Of a DNA stretch of 12,250 bases, positions 1-6,809 are shown piece by piece. Below the pieces are notes generated by a model. The model searched no databases. It was not told the DNA's origin and saw nothing but the letters and a program-made list of their open reading frames with translations. Made by a program: the position numbers and the translations under genes. The stretch covers positions 5,032 to 17,281 of the forward strand of contig PATZ01000046.1 of the NCBI GenBank assembly GCA_002712575.1, given 5' to 3'. Source of the DNA: Methanobacteriota archaeon. GTDB taxonomy: Archaea; Thermoplasmatota; Poseidoniia; Poseidoniales; Thalassarchaeaceae. The stretch's first letter is position 1. Each line of letters begins with the position of its first letter.

Positions 1-396
1 TCTGACGCAAGTTTGAAATGCTGGGGAGATAATTCTGAAGGGCAATTAGGCGATGGAACAAATACTGATTCCAATTCTCCAGTATCAATAATTTCTGGTT
101 CAAATTCAATCTCTTTGGGAAGTATGCATACTTGTTCTCTAGATAATTCTAATGTTTTAAATTGCTGGGGAGATAATTCTGAAGGGCAATTGGGCATAGG
201 ATCTACAGTGGATCAAACATCTCCAAATCAAGTTACCTTTGCAGGCGCACGTTTCCCAATCACTATCGCATCTGGCGAGAATTATACTTGCTCATCTATG
301 AATAATGATCTTTTATCTTGTTGGGGAGGGGAATCAAGTAGTTCTATTTCAATGTCTTCATCTCCGACTAGTCTGTCTATATCTCGATGGTCTTAC
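1..396 (+). repeat. First RCC1 repeat block (edge-truncated)
   Basis: Three RCC1-type units are visible, centred on CWGDNSEGQLGDG (from base 19), CWGDNSEGQLGIG (from about 164) and a decayed CWGGESSSS (about 319). The first two share 29 identical bases (19-47 and 163-191), 144 bp or 48 codons apart, which suggests a recent duplication or gene conversion. The block probably continues left of the window, so its blade number cannot be counted. Confidence 0.8.
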
Positions 397-3300
397 ATTA
401 ATGCAGCAGAAAGAGATTTAGATGATGATTCCCAGTTAAATATCTTTGATACCCATATACCTGGAGACGGAGATGGTGATGGAGTTAGTTCGGGTCAAGA
501 TATAGATGATAACAACCCTGCAATAGCAGTATCCTGTGCCGTTGGAGAATATGGAAGATATTCTTGTCAGCCAGCAACTGTTGGATTTTATGTAGATACT
601 CCTGGTAGTATAATCAAGATTCCTGCCAGTCCAGGACATTATGTCTCCAGTAATGGCGCTACATCACAAGAGCTTTGTGATATTGGAACATTTCAACCAT
701 CATCTGGTATGCATAAATGTAACGACGCCAATCCCGGTTATTATGTAGACTCCCAAGGTTCAAGTTCCCAGATTGCTTGCTCAGGAGGGACATATAACCC
801 AAGTATTGGCTCACAGAGCTCTTCGGCATGTATCGGCTCAGATGCAGGATTTAATGTTCCAATAATTAATTCAATAAATTCAGGAAATACTCATTCATGT
901 TCAATACTCGATGATGGCTCGGTGCGCTGCTGGGGCGATAATCAACATGGTCAACTAGGAGATGGAACTAGGACAAATAGTCTCTCTCCTATTCTTGCAT
1001 CAACTCCTTTGGGCAAATCTGCTGTCTCGATATCAACAGGTGCTGAACATACTTGTGCCATATTTGATGATGGCACTCTTAGATGTTGGGGAAGTAATTC
1101 CTATGGCCAGATAGGAGATGGTACTCTAATCGAGAGAACAACTCCCACTCTAGTCAATCTAGGCGCAGGTAAATCTGCAAAAAGTGTTTCATTGGGTCAA
1201 ACTCATTCATGTGCCATATTGAATGACGACTCTATAAAGTGCTGGGGTAGTAATTCCAACGGCCAATTAGGAGATGGAACCACCATAGACAGCAATATTC
1301 CAAAATCTATTATTTTACAAGGAGGGCAAACAGCAGTCTCAATATCTTCCGGATCTTATCATACATGTGCTATTTTAGAAAATCTTTCAGTAAGTTGCTG
1401 GGGCGACAATTGGCACGGCCAATTAGGTGATGGTACAAATATTAGAAATTTAGAACCCATCAGTGTTTTATTCGAATCTGAATATGAAACAATATTTTTA
1501 GAAAGTGGTTCGTTCCACACCTGTGCTATATTGATCAATAATTCAATTTATTGTTGGGGCTTCAATTCGGCAGGACAACTAGGTAATTCCGGATTAGGTA
1601 GTTCCAATACGCCTTTATTGATACAACTATCTGAATCAGATACTCCTTCTTATGTAGGTTCAGGTTTCCATCATACTTGCTCTCTACTGGATAGTGGTCA
1701 TGTAATTTGCTGGGGAGATAATTCCAGAGGTCAACTTGGAGATTCTTCTCTAATAAGTAGAAATAATCCTGAGCCTGTCGACATACCTCCTGGAAGATTT
1801 GCTATATCATTATCAGTTGGGAATAGTCATTCTTGCGCAGTTCTTGATGATGCTACACTATATTGTTGGGGGATAAATTCAGATGGACAACTCGGTAATG
1901 GAGGTTCATCAGATAGTTCTTCTCCGGATTTAATTGATCTAAATCACGGTTCAGGGACTCAAACGGCCTGTGAACCTGGAACTTATCAACCAGATTCTGG
2001 ACAAACATCCTGTATCTCAGCATCCAAAGGATTCAGTTCACCAGAAACTGCATCTCTCCAACAGACTCCCTGTACAGTTGGATATTATACAAATATAATA
2101 GGTCAAGCCAATTGTATTCCCGCCGCAAAGGGATTCTATGTTGACTCAGATCAGGCAATTGAACAAATCGCCTGTCCCGAATCAACTTCAACAATTGAAA
2201 TCGCTTCCAATTCTTTCACAGATTGTATTTTAGATACAGATGGTGACTTTATACCAGATTATATTGATACTGATGATGATGGAGATGGAGTGGATGATGT
2301 ATATGATTATGACCCACTCGATCCAGAAGTTTATGCTGATACAGATGGAGATAATGTACCTGATAACATAGATCCAGATGATGATAATGATGGGGTGAAT
2401 GATACTTTCTTAGCTCCCGTTCTTGATTCTAGCGGGGACATTGTATACGAATTACGTCCATTGGACTTATTCCCTCTGAACCAATTTGAATGGGCAGACA
2501 CTGATTTAGACGGCATTGGTGATAATACTGATAACGATGATGATAATGATGGACGTTCTGATAATTTTGATACCTTCCCAAATAATAAATATGAATGGGC
2601 TGACTATGATGGCGATAAATTGGGAGATAATTTTGATGCCGATGATGATGGAGATGGTGTTTGTGATACCAGTATAGGTACTTCATTCAGAGATAATTCC
2701 AATCTAAATTATGGTCAAAATCATGATATAGGCTCTATTATTATTACAAACTCCAATGGAATTTCTGTACCATTAAATCATCCTTCTGTATTGGCATATC
2801 TCCCTATCTCGTATCCATTGATTTACCCTTCCGATTTAGTCAATCTCTCCAACAGCCATCCTGGTTATGATATAGTATTAGATAATTGTAATTTATTGGG
2901 CGATGCATTCCCATTAGATCCTTCTGAATATCTAGATACCGATGGAGATACTTTAGGTAATAATTTAGATTTTGATGACGATAATGATGGATATAATGAT
3001 TCAATTGATGCATTTGAACTAGATCCATCTGAGTGGAATGATACAGATGGAGATAATATAGGAGATAATTTCGATTTATTTGATAATGACCCACTTGAGT
3101 GGGCGGATTCTGATGGTGATTCAGTTGGAAATAATGCCGATCAATGTATTTTTGTCCCAGGGTTAAATCCATCTGACGAAAATTTTGCACATCTCTTAGC
3201 AATTGGTAATTTACTTGGGTGTGTTGCAGATCCTAATTTAGGAGCCATAGAAGAGCCAGAACCTGTTGAACCAGTATATTTGGATACAGACTTTATAGAT

Positions 3301-3528
3301 ACAGATGGAGATGGAGATCTAAATTACAAAGATATTGATGATGATAATGACGGCGTTCTCGATACTGAAGATAAATGGCCTCTTGACGAAACTAGGCCAT
3401 TCCCACCTTCAGTTTATATCATAAGTATATTGAGTATATTCTTCTTGAGTTTAATGGGACTCAGATTAATAAATTGGCAGAAGTCAAAATTAGCGAAATT
3501 CCGTTCCAAGAGGATAAGATTAGAATAA
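1..3528 (+). CDS. Giant RCC1/TSP3-repeat cell-surface protein, 5'-truncated by window edge
   Basis: The reading frame is open from base 1, which falls inside an RCC1 repeat, so the true start lies outside the window; the TTG at 13 is not a credible start. About 1175 residues are visible. Order: two good and one degenerate RCC1 repeat (1-396, motif CWGDNSEGQLGDG); a short Asp-rich stretch (412-520); Cys-rich repeats of the GxYxPxxGxxxC type (about 530-860); seven RCC1 repeats (about 868-1950); more Cys-rich repeats (1966-2230); a long TSP3 region (2233-3396) with DTDGDxxxDxxDxDDD motifs; one membrane helix (about 3412-3471); and a basic tail. This is the layout of a type I surface protein anchored at its C terminus, with the tail in the cytoplasm. 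RCC1 and Cys-rich blocks usually mediate binding and TSP3 repeats bind calcium; the ligand is unknown. Adhesion or particle attachment is only a guess. Family and topology are well supported, function is not. Confidence 0.9.
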   Translation, partial: SDASLKCWGDNSEGQLGDGTNTDSNSPVSIISGSNSISLGSMHTCSLDNSNVLNCWGDNSEGQLGIGSTVDQTSPNQVTFAGARFPITIASGENYTCSSMNNDLLSCWGGESSSSISMSSSPTSLSISRWSYINAAERDLDDDSQLNIFDTHIPGDGDGDGVSSGQDIDDNNPAIAVSCAVGEYGRYSCQPATVGFYVDTPGSIIKIPASPGHYVSSNGATSQELCDIGTFQPSSGMHKCNDANPGYYVDSQGSSSQIACSGGTYNPSIGSQSSSACIGSDAGFNVPIINSINSGNTHSCSILDDGSVRCWGDNQHGQLGDGTRTNSLSPILASTPLGKSAVSISTGAEHTCAIFDDGTLRCWGSNSYGQIGDGTLIERTTPTLVNLGAGKSAKSVSLGQTHSCAILNDDSIKCWGSNSNGQLGDGTTIDSNIPKSIILQGGQTAVSISSGSYHTCAILENLSVSCWGDNWHGQLGDGTNIRNLEPISVLFESEYETIFLESGSFHTCAILINNSIYCWGFNSAGQLGNSGLGSSNTPLLIQLSESDTPSYVGSGFHHTCSLLDSGHVICWGDNSRGQLGDSSLISRNNPEPVDIPPGRFAISLSVGNSHSCAVLDDATLYCWGINSDGQLGNGGSSDSSSPDLIDLNHGSGTQTACEPGTYQPDSGQTSCISASKGFSSPETASLQQTPCTVGYYTNIIGQANCIPAAKGFYVDSDQAIEQIACPESTSTIEIASNSFTDCILDTDGDFIPDYIDTDDDGDGVDDVYDYDPLDPEVYADTDGDNVPDNIDPDDDNDGVNDTFLAPVLDSSGDIVYELRPLDLFPLNQFEWADTDLDGIGDNTDNDDDNDGRSDNFDTFPNNKYEWADYDGDKLGDNFDADDDGDGVCDTSIGTSFRDNSNLNYGQNHDIGSIIITNSNGISVPLNHPSVLAYLPISYPLIYPSDLVNLSNSHPGYDIVLDNCNLLGDAFPLDPSEYLDTDGDTLGNNLDFDDDNDGYNDSIDAFELDPSEWNDTDGDNIGDNFDLFDNDPLEWADSDGDSVGNNADQCIFVPGLNPSDENFAHLLAIGNLLGCVADPNLGAIEEPEPVEPVYLDTDFIDTDGDGDLNYKDIDDDNDGVLDTEDKWPLDETRPFPPSVYIISILSIFFLSLMGLRLINWQKSKLAKFRSKRIRLE
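868..1950 (+). repeat. Second RCC1 block, seven units
   Basis: Seven successive units carry the pattern HxCAxLxDxxxxCWGxNxxGQLGxG. The CWG cores read CWGDNQHGQLGDG, CWGSNSYGQIGDG, CWGSNSNGQLGDG, CWGDNWHGQLGDG, CWGFNSAGQLGNS, CWGDNSRGQLGDS and CWGINSDGQLGNG. Seven is the number needed to close a canonical RCC1 beta-propeller. Each unit has two Cys (in HTC and CWG), which could pair in this extracellular protein. Confidence 0.85.
2233..3396 (+). repeat. Thrombospondin type 3-like Asp-rich repeats
   Basis: About eight units are visible, with openings such as DTDGDFIPDYIDTDDDGDG, DTDGDNVPDNIDPDDDNDG, DYDGDKLGDNFDADDDGDG and DTDGDGDLNYKDIDDDNDG. They are separated by spacers often ending in DxFPLDxxEWxDTD. 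A longer non-repetitive spacer lies at about 2680-2900. TSP3 units bind Ca2+ through the Asp side chains and form a stalk; in sea water they would be Ca-loaded. The region places the RCC1 head away from the membrane helix. Confidence 0.85.
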
Positions 3529-3532
3529 TTAA

Positions 3533-3617
3533 TGGTGCAGGGGACAGGATTTGAACCTGCGAAGCACTACGCACTGGGACCTAAACCCAGCCCCTTTGAC
3601 CACTCGGGTACCCCTGC
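3533..3617 (-). tRNA. tRNA-Leu (anticodon UAG), CCA encoded
   Basis: The complementary strand from 3617 to 3533 folds as a class II tRNA. The acceptor stem GCAGGGG pairs perfectly with CCCCTGC, followed by discriminator A and an encoded CCA. The anticodon arm is CTGGG-TTTAGGT-CCCAG, giving anticodon UAG (Leu). The variable region is long (13 nt) with a short GCG/TGC stem. The T arm is GCAGG-TTCAAAT-CCTGT, with one G-U pair. The D arm contains GAGTGGTC. No intron is present. The 3' end lies only 4 bp from the stop codon of the convergent surface-protein gene. Confidence 0.97.
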
Positions 3618-3718
3618 TTGTTTTATGCGCGAGCGTTCAATAGTCAAGAAGGCAACGCTTTACATGTTCATTTCCCATAGTATGATAACGTTGAGTTTGC
3701 GCCATAGGTACGACTAAT
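3618..3718. promoter_or_regulatory. Divergent intergenic region, tRNA-Leu / gpsA
   Basis: This 101-bp gap must hold the promoters of tRNA-Leu (leftward) and gpsA (rightward). A 6-bp inverted repeat AGCGTT/AACGCT (3632-3637 and 3654-3659) lies in it. The sequence CATAGTATGA at about 3676-3685 is a weak TATA candidate for gpsA. I see no strong Shine-Dalgarno before the gpsA ATG, so a short or absent leader is possible. Confidence 0.35.
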
Positions 3719-4726
3719 ATGGCTCGAATAGGTGTAGTGGGATTGGGAAATTGGGGGTCTGCTCTTGCCAAGATATGGTTAGACGACGGCCATAACGTAT
3801 CTGGCTGGACAATTGAACATGATGTTTATAAATCACTAATGGAAGAGAGTATGAATCATAAATATCTCCCAGATTATGATTTATCTGGTTTGAACCCGAC
3901 TATGGAAATCAATGATATTTTAGAAGAATGTGAATTAATTATTATGGCGCTTCCTAGTTCTGTAATAATCTCAGTTTTCGATGAAATGGTAGAAAATTTA
4001 CGACCTTCACATGTTATTGTAGATTTAGCCAAGGGACTGGCTCCAGAAAACGAAGACTCTGAATTAATATCTCAAGTGTTGGAAAAGAAATTATCTATTG
4101 CAGGAAAAAGTAACTCGGTAGTTGTGATGACGGGTCCAACTATTGCTCCAGAAGTAGCTCGAGGAGTTCTTACAAATGCTTTGGTCGCTTGCCATGACAA
4201 ATCTGTTGCAGAACGCATCTCAGAGAGATTATCCACAGGAACATTAGTCCTCACTCCAGCTATAGATCCGATTGGAGCCGAATTATGGGGTGCATACAAA
4301 AATACTGTTGCATTAGCGTGTGGTTTGGTTGATGGCCTCAGAGATAGCATAGGAGGAGATAATCTGAAAGCCGCTTTAGTACTTGCAGGGTATAGTGAAG
4401 GGATATATCTTCTTGAGAAAATGGGTGCAGATAAAAGTACAGCTTTTGGCCCAGCAGGCATTGGAGACTTGTATGTAACTGCCACCAGCCCTCGTAGTCG
4501 TAACCGTTCATTGGGAGAGAAGTTAGCTTCAGGAATGAGTTTAGATAGTGCATTGTCTGAAATGCATATGGTTGCCGAAGGTGTCCGCGCTACCAAATCA
4601 TTCTTAGATTATTCAAAAAAGATAGATGCATCAACTCCTTTTTTGTCTGCTTTATGGTCATTGCTAGAGGGAAAATTAGAGGTAGAGGATGCAGTAAGAA
4701 AAATGGTTGAGTCATATAGGAGTTAG
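3719..4726 (+). CDS. gpsA: NAD(P)-dependent glycerol-3-phosphate dehydrogenase (bacterial type)
   Basis: GpsA interconverts dihydroxyacetone phosphate and sn-glycerol 3-phosphate with NAD(P)H in the cytoplasm, the step that sets the glycerol stereochemistry of bacterial phospholipids. The 335-residue length is normal. Visible signatures: the Rossmann motif GLGNWGSA (residues 8-15), MALPSS (76-81), DLAKG (102-106), TGPTIAPEVARG (138-149), GAYKN with the expected catalytic Lys194, the C-terminal FGPAGIGDL (243-251), and SPRSRNRSLG (257-266) with the Arg that contacts substrate and cofactor. All key residues appear intact. The start is ATG at 3719; no clear Shine-Dalgarno is seen. The stop is followed after 4 bp by a small winged-helix gene. 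Archaea normally use G1P dehydrogenase, but MGII genomes have been reported to carry GpsA instead. A role in G3P-based membrane lipids or in glycerol metabolism is inferred. Confidence 0.95.
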   Translation: MARIGVVGLGNWGSALAKIWLDDGHNVSGWTIEHDVYKSLMEESMNHKYLPDYDLSGLNPTMEINDILEECELIIMALPSSVIISVFDEMVENLRPSHVIVDLAKGLAPENEDSELISQVLEKKLSIAGKSNSVVVMTGPTIAPEVARGVLTNALVACHDKSVAERISERLSTGTLVLTPAIDPIGAELWGAYKNTVALACGLVDGLRDSIGGDNLKAALVLAGYSEGIYLLEKMGADKSTAFGPAGIGDLYVTATSPRSRNRSLGEKLASGMSLDSALSEMHMVAEGVRATKSFLDYSKKIDASTPFLSALWSLLEGKLEVEDAVRKMVESYRS

Positions 4727-4730
4727 GAAA

Positions 4731-4955
4731 ATGAGTGCTTCAGATCTAACTGATTTCGAAAAACGTCTATTAAAGTGGCTCTCATCATCTAATTTTGTTG
4801 AAGTACCATGGTCAACTAAACGTGCTGCTGAAGCATTCAAAGTATCAGAAAAGGATGTTTATGAAGCATTATCTGAATTAACTATCAAAGTAAAAGACAA
4901 TATACAGATTTCATATAAAGACGGTTCAATAAGAATAATTGCCTCTGATATTTAA
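4731..4955 (+). CDS. Small winged-helix-like protein, 74 aa
   Basis: The ATG at 4731 is preferred over an upstream in-frame start at 4707, because AGGAG (4718-4722) lies 8 nt before it and 4707 would overlap gpsA. Residues about 24-52 (including STKRAAEAFKVSEKDVYEAL) look like a helix-turn-helix, and residues 53-71 (KVKDNIQISYKDGSIRII) like the beta wing. The protein is thus a single small wHTH domain with no partner domain. It is probably translated from the gpsA message. It may bind DNA, or mediate protein contacts as some archaeal wHTH domains do; no target can be read from the sequence. Its stop codon overlaps that of the convergent phnE-like gene within a TTAA palindrome (4952-4955). Confidence 0.75.
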   Translation: MSASDLTDFEKRLLKWLSSSNFVEVPWSTKRAAEAFKVSEKDVYEALSELTIKVKDNIQISYKDGSIRIIASDI

Positions 4956-5836
4956 AATCTAAAAATCTTCAGAGTAGGTAAAAATAAGTCCCACCACGAA
5001 GGTTTAGATATATCTCCTTCTTCATTGAAATAAGACCTAGCGCTAATTGATAAGAAATCAATTATCAGTACCACTATGAATATAATTATTAGATATGAAA
5101 TAACTTTGTCGTATTGAAGAAATTTTAGATATAAGTTGATGTAATAACCAATTCCTCCAGCACCCACAATTCCAATCACAGTACCATGCCTAACATTATA
5201 CTCAAACATGAAAATCATCTGAGAAATTAAATTATTAGCCATCTCTGGTATTACTACTCCAGTAGCAATTTCTATTTTTGAAAGACCCATCGATCTTGCG
5301 GATTCAAGTGGAATACTATTCATCCCTTCTATTGACTCATATTGGAGTTTACCTAGGTAACCGACACTGTAGATTGTCATCGCTAAAACGCCAGAAAGAG
5401 GCCCAAAACCAACTAGGATAACAAAAAATATAGCCCAAATTATACTTGGCAAACTACGTGCAGCAGCCAATAAAATTCTTGCGAAATATGAGACTCCAAG
5501 AGAGTTCAGATTCCTTGCAGCTAGGATTGAAATCGGTAAAGAAATAATTGAGCCAAAAATTGTTGAGACAAAAGCTATTTTGATAGTCTCACTCATTCCT
5601 ATCCAAGCAGTAGAACAAGTAAAATCAAACAATGGATAAGCCGTACATACCGGATATACTTGAGGTTCAATAACACTCCAGCTAGGCGGCCATAAAGATT
5701 CGCCGAAGAAAATCAATAAATTCGATAAACCACCGGACAATCTTCCCCAATCATTTACCATCCCATTCAATATTGAGAAAGAAAATAGTATCAAAATAAA
5801 ACAAAAAGAAATTACTTTAGATTTCAGCGTAACCAT
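4952..5836 (-). CDS. phnE: PhnE-like ABC transporter permease
   Basis: This is an integral membrane subunit of an ABC importer, 294 aa, with hydrophobic helices at about residues 7-24, 84-106, 118-143, 145-162, 203-213 and 246-265. The cytoplasmic EAA loop reads ESARSMGLSKIEIATGVVIP (178-197). The RHGTVIGIVGAGGIG motif (216-230) and the SLPSIIWAIFF stretch (128-138) are typical of PhnE of the phosphonate/phosphite family. A periplasmic-side loop of about 50 residues between the first two helices holds Cys64 and Cys74. The start at 5836 has a good Shine-Dalgarno (GAGGTGA) and overlaps the end of the phnC-like gene by 13 bp, so the two are translationally coupled. No PhnD-type binding protein is nearby, so substrate assignment to phosphonate is not safe. 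The neighbouring FEA1-like lipoprotein suggests iron instead (inference). The gene symbol refers to the family only. Confidence 0.88.
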   Translation of the reverse strand: MVTLKSKVISFCFILILFSFSILNGMVNDWGRLSGGLSNLLIFFGESLWPPSWSVIEPQVYPVCTAYPLFDFTCSTAWIGMSETIKIAFVSTIFGSIISLPISILAARNLNSLGVSYFARILLAAARSLPSIIWAIFFVILVGFGPLSGVLAMTIYSVGYLGKLQYESIEGMNSIPLESARSMGLSKIEIATGVVIPEMANNLISQMIFMFEYNVRHGTVIGIVGAGGIGYYINLYLKFLQYDKVISYLIIIFIVVLIIDFLSISARSYFNEEGDISKPSWWDLFLPTLKIFRF

Positions 5837-6612
5837 TCTTTCACCTCTAACATAGTAACTTCAGTAATGAACGGATTCAGTCTACCATCATCAATTACTA
5901 ACAACCTATCTGCCATGGACTTAGCTCTTGATACGTCATGCTCTATGACAAGTAATGCAGCATTATTATTTCTGATATATTCTACCACACCTCTCAATAC
6001 CGTCTCCATAGTTTCCTCATCTAATTCACTAAGAAATTCGTCTGCGAGGACTAAAGACGGCTCTTGCGCCAATGTCCTTGCTGTTGCTACTCTTCTTTGC
6101 TGTCCTCCTGATAATTTTCGAATAGGTTCTCCGATTTTATCAGTTAAACCCATTTTTTCAATCGCATCTAACGACTTATTCTTCGCCTCCTTGGAAGGAA
6201 AAAATGGTAACATGGAATTACTAATCATCTGGATATATTTATTTTTATGAAAAACTTCTTTTTTTTGGCCAGCATTAGCTCCTAGCATCACATTATGCAT
6301 CACACTTGCATGACGAACTAGTCCTAATCGTTGAGGAATATATCCCAACTTCCCTCTTTTAGGCCTATGAGGAATCACCTTACCACAAACTTCTACTTTT
6401 CCAGAAATAGCCTTTACTAAACCTGCAATAGTCCTTAATAAAGTAGTTTTTCCGACACCAGATGGTCCAGCGATAGCCACAATCTCTCCTGGAAATATTT
6501 CTAGATATGGAATTTTTACCAATGTTTCATTATTTTTATAACCAATTTCTACATCAGTTAATTTAACTATCGGTTTTTCATTAATTTGAATTGCCGTGAT
6601 ATCATCTTTCAT
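5824..6612 (-). CDS. phnC: PhnC-like ABC transporter ATPase
   Basis: This is the cytoplasmic ATP-hydrolysing subunit that drives the PhnE-like permease, 262 aa. Walker A is GPSGVGKT (49-56), the Q-loop is YIPQ (Gln94), the signature is LSGGQQRR (167-174), Walker B is LVLADE (187-192) and the H-loop is His225 in VIEHD. The stretch of about 60 residues between Q-loop and signature, starting SVMHNVMLG, is longer than in many importers and characteristic of PhnC. After Walker B the usual Pro is Phe and the D-loop reads SELD (DEFLSELD), a small deviation that should not abolish activity. The ATG at 6612 has a strong Shine-Dalgarno (AGGTGAT, 6619-6625) 6 nt upstream. A weak DtxR-type palindrome lies at 6640-6655. 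Family is certain; the transported substrate is not. Confidence 0.92.
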   Translation of the reverse strand: MKDDITAIQINEKPIVKLTDVEIGYKNNETLVKIPYLEIFPGEIVAIAGPSGVGKTTLLRTIAGLVKAISGKVEVCGKVIPHRPKRGKLGYIPQRLGLVRHASVMHNVMLGANAGQKKEVFHKNKYIQMISNSMLPFFPSKEAKNKSLDAIEKMGLTDKIGEPIRKLSGGQQRRVATARTLAQEPSLVLADEFLSELDEETMETVLRGVVEYIRNNNAALLVIEHDVSRAKSMADRLLVIDDGRLNPFITEVTMLEVKEWLR

Positions 6613-6618
6613 GCATCA

Positions 6619-6625
6619 ATCACCT
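6619..6625 (-). promoter_or_regulatory. Shine-Dalgarno of the phnC-like gene
   Basis: On the minus strand this reads AGGTGAT, a seven-base match to the archaeal anti-Shine-Dalgarno, 6 nt before the ATG at 6612. It decides the start over an overlapping out-of-frame ATG four bases upstream. Confidence 0.7.
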
Positions 6626-6639
6626 AGGTTCTTAGAAAG

Positions 6640-6655
6640 TTTAAGCGAACCTAAA
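6640..6655 (-). promoter_or_regulatory. Weak DtxR-like palindrome before phnC-like gene
   Basis: On the minus strand this reads TTTAGGTTCGCTTAAA. It matches 12 of 16 positions of the perfect box at 8531-8546 (TTTAGGGTGCCCTAAA), keeping both outer arms TTTAGG and TTAAA. It lies 28-43 bp upstream of the ATG, where a repressor could act. By itself it could be chance in AT-rich DNA; the support is the strong pair upstream of the neighbouring lipoprotein gene. Confidence 0.4.
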
Positions 6656-6809
6656 CCTTTATTTGAAAACTTGGTCAACGAGGGACAATATTAAATTGAG
6701 TGTGTATTTCTAATTTATAGTTGTGATGACGCTATGATAACTGTGGTGCAGGTATCTGACCGTCCCCCGTTGCCGTTAAGTTTCCAATTATATCTATTCT
6801 TTTACTAAT

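Larger units (their letters stand above)
6613..6809. other. Intergenic region between lipoprotein and phnC-like genes
   Basis: This 197-bp gap holds the Shine-Dalgarno and weak palindrome described separately. It also has a TATA-like element on the minus strand (CTATAAATTA, 6711-6720) that would predict a transcript start near 6690, and a patch at about 6741-6777 noticeably richer in G+C than its surroundings. The TATA candidate implies that the ABC genes may have their own promoter rather than depending only on read-through from the lipoprotein gene. No open frame of note is seen. An inverted repeat TAGGTTC/GAACCTA (6625-6631 and 6647-6653) overlaps the weak palindrome. Confidence 0.4.

Noticed and set aside
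2429..3202. Minus-strand open frames rich in His and Tyr
   Set aside because: They are antisense translations of the GAT-rich Asp codons of the TSP3 repeats, low in complexity, with no start signals.
3532..3717. Open frame of 61 codons on the + strand across the tRNA
   Set aside because: It is the complement of tRNA-Leu plus intergenic DNA; the apparent protein (VQGTGFEPAKHYALGP) is the usual spurious translation of an antisense tRNA.
4072..4596. 174-codon minus-strand open frame inside gpsA
   Set aside because: It lies wholly antisense to a gene with all catalytic motifs intact and shows no recognisable domain.
4952..6612. Phosphonate utilisation operon
   Set aside because: The transporter subunits belong to the PhnC/PhnE family, but there is no PhnD and no phosphonate-cleaving gene in the window, while the neighbour and operators point to metal uptake.
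6723..6759. C/D-box small RNA
   Set aside because: Boxes resembling C and D are present, but there is no terminal stem, no convincing C'/D' pair, and such short motifs arise by chance; kept only as a low-interest GC-rich patch.
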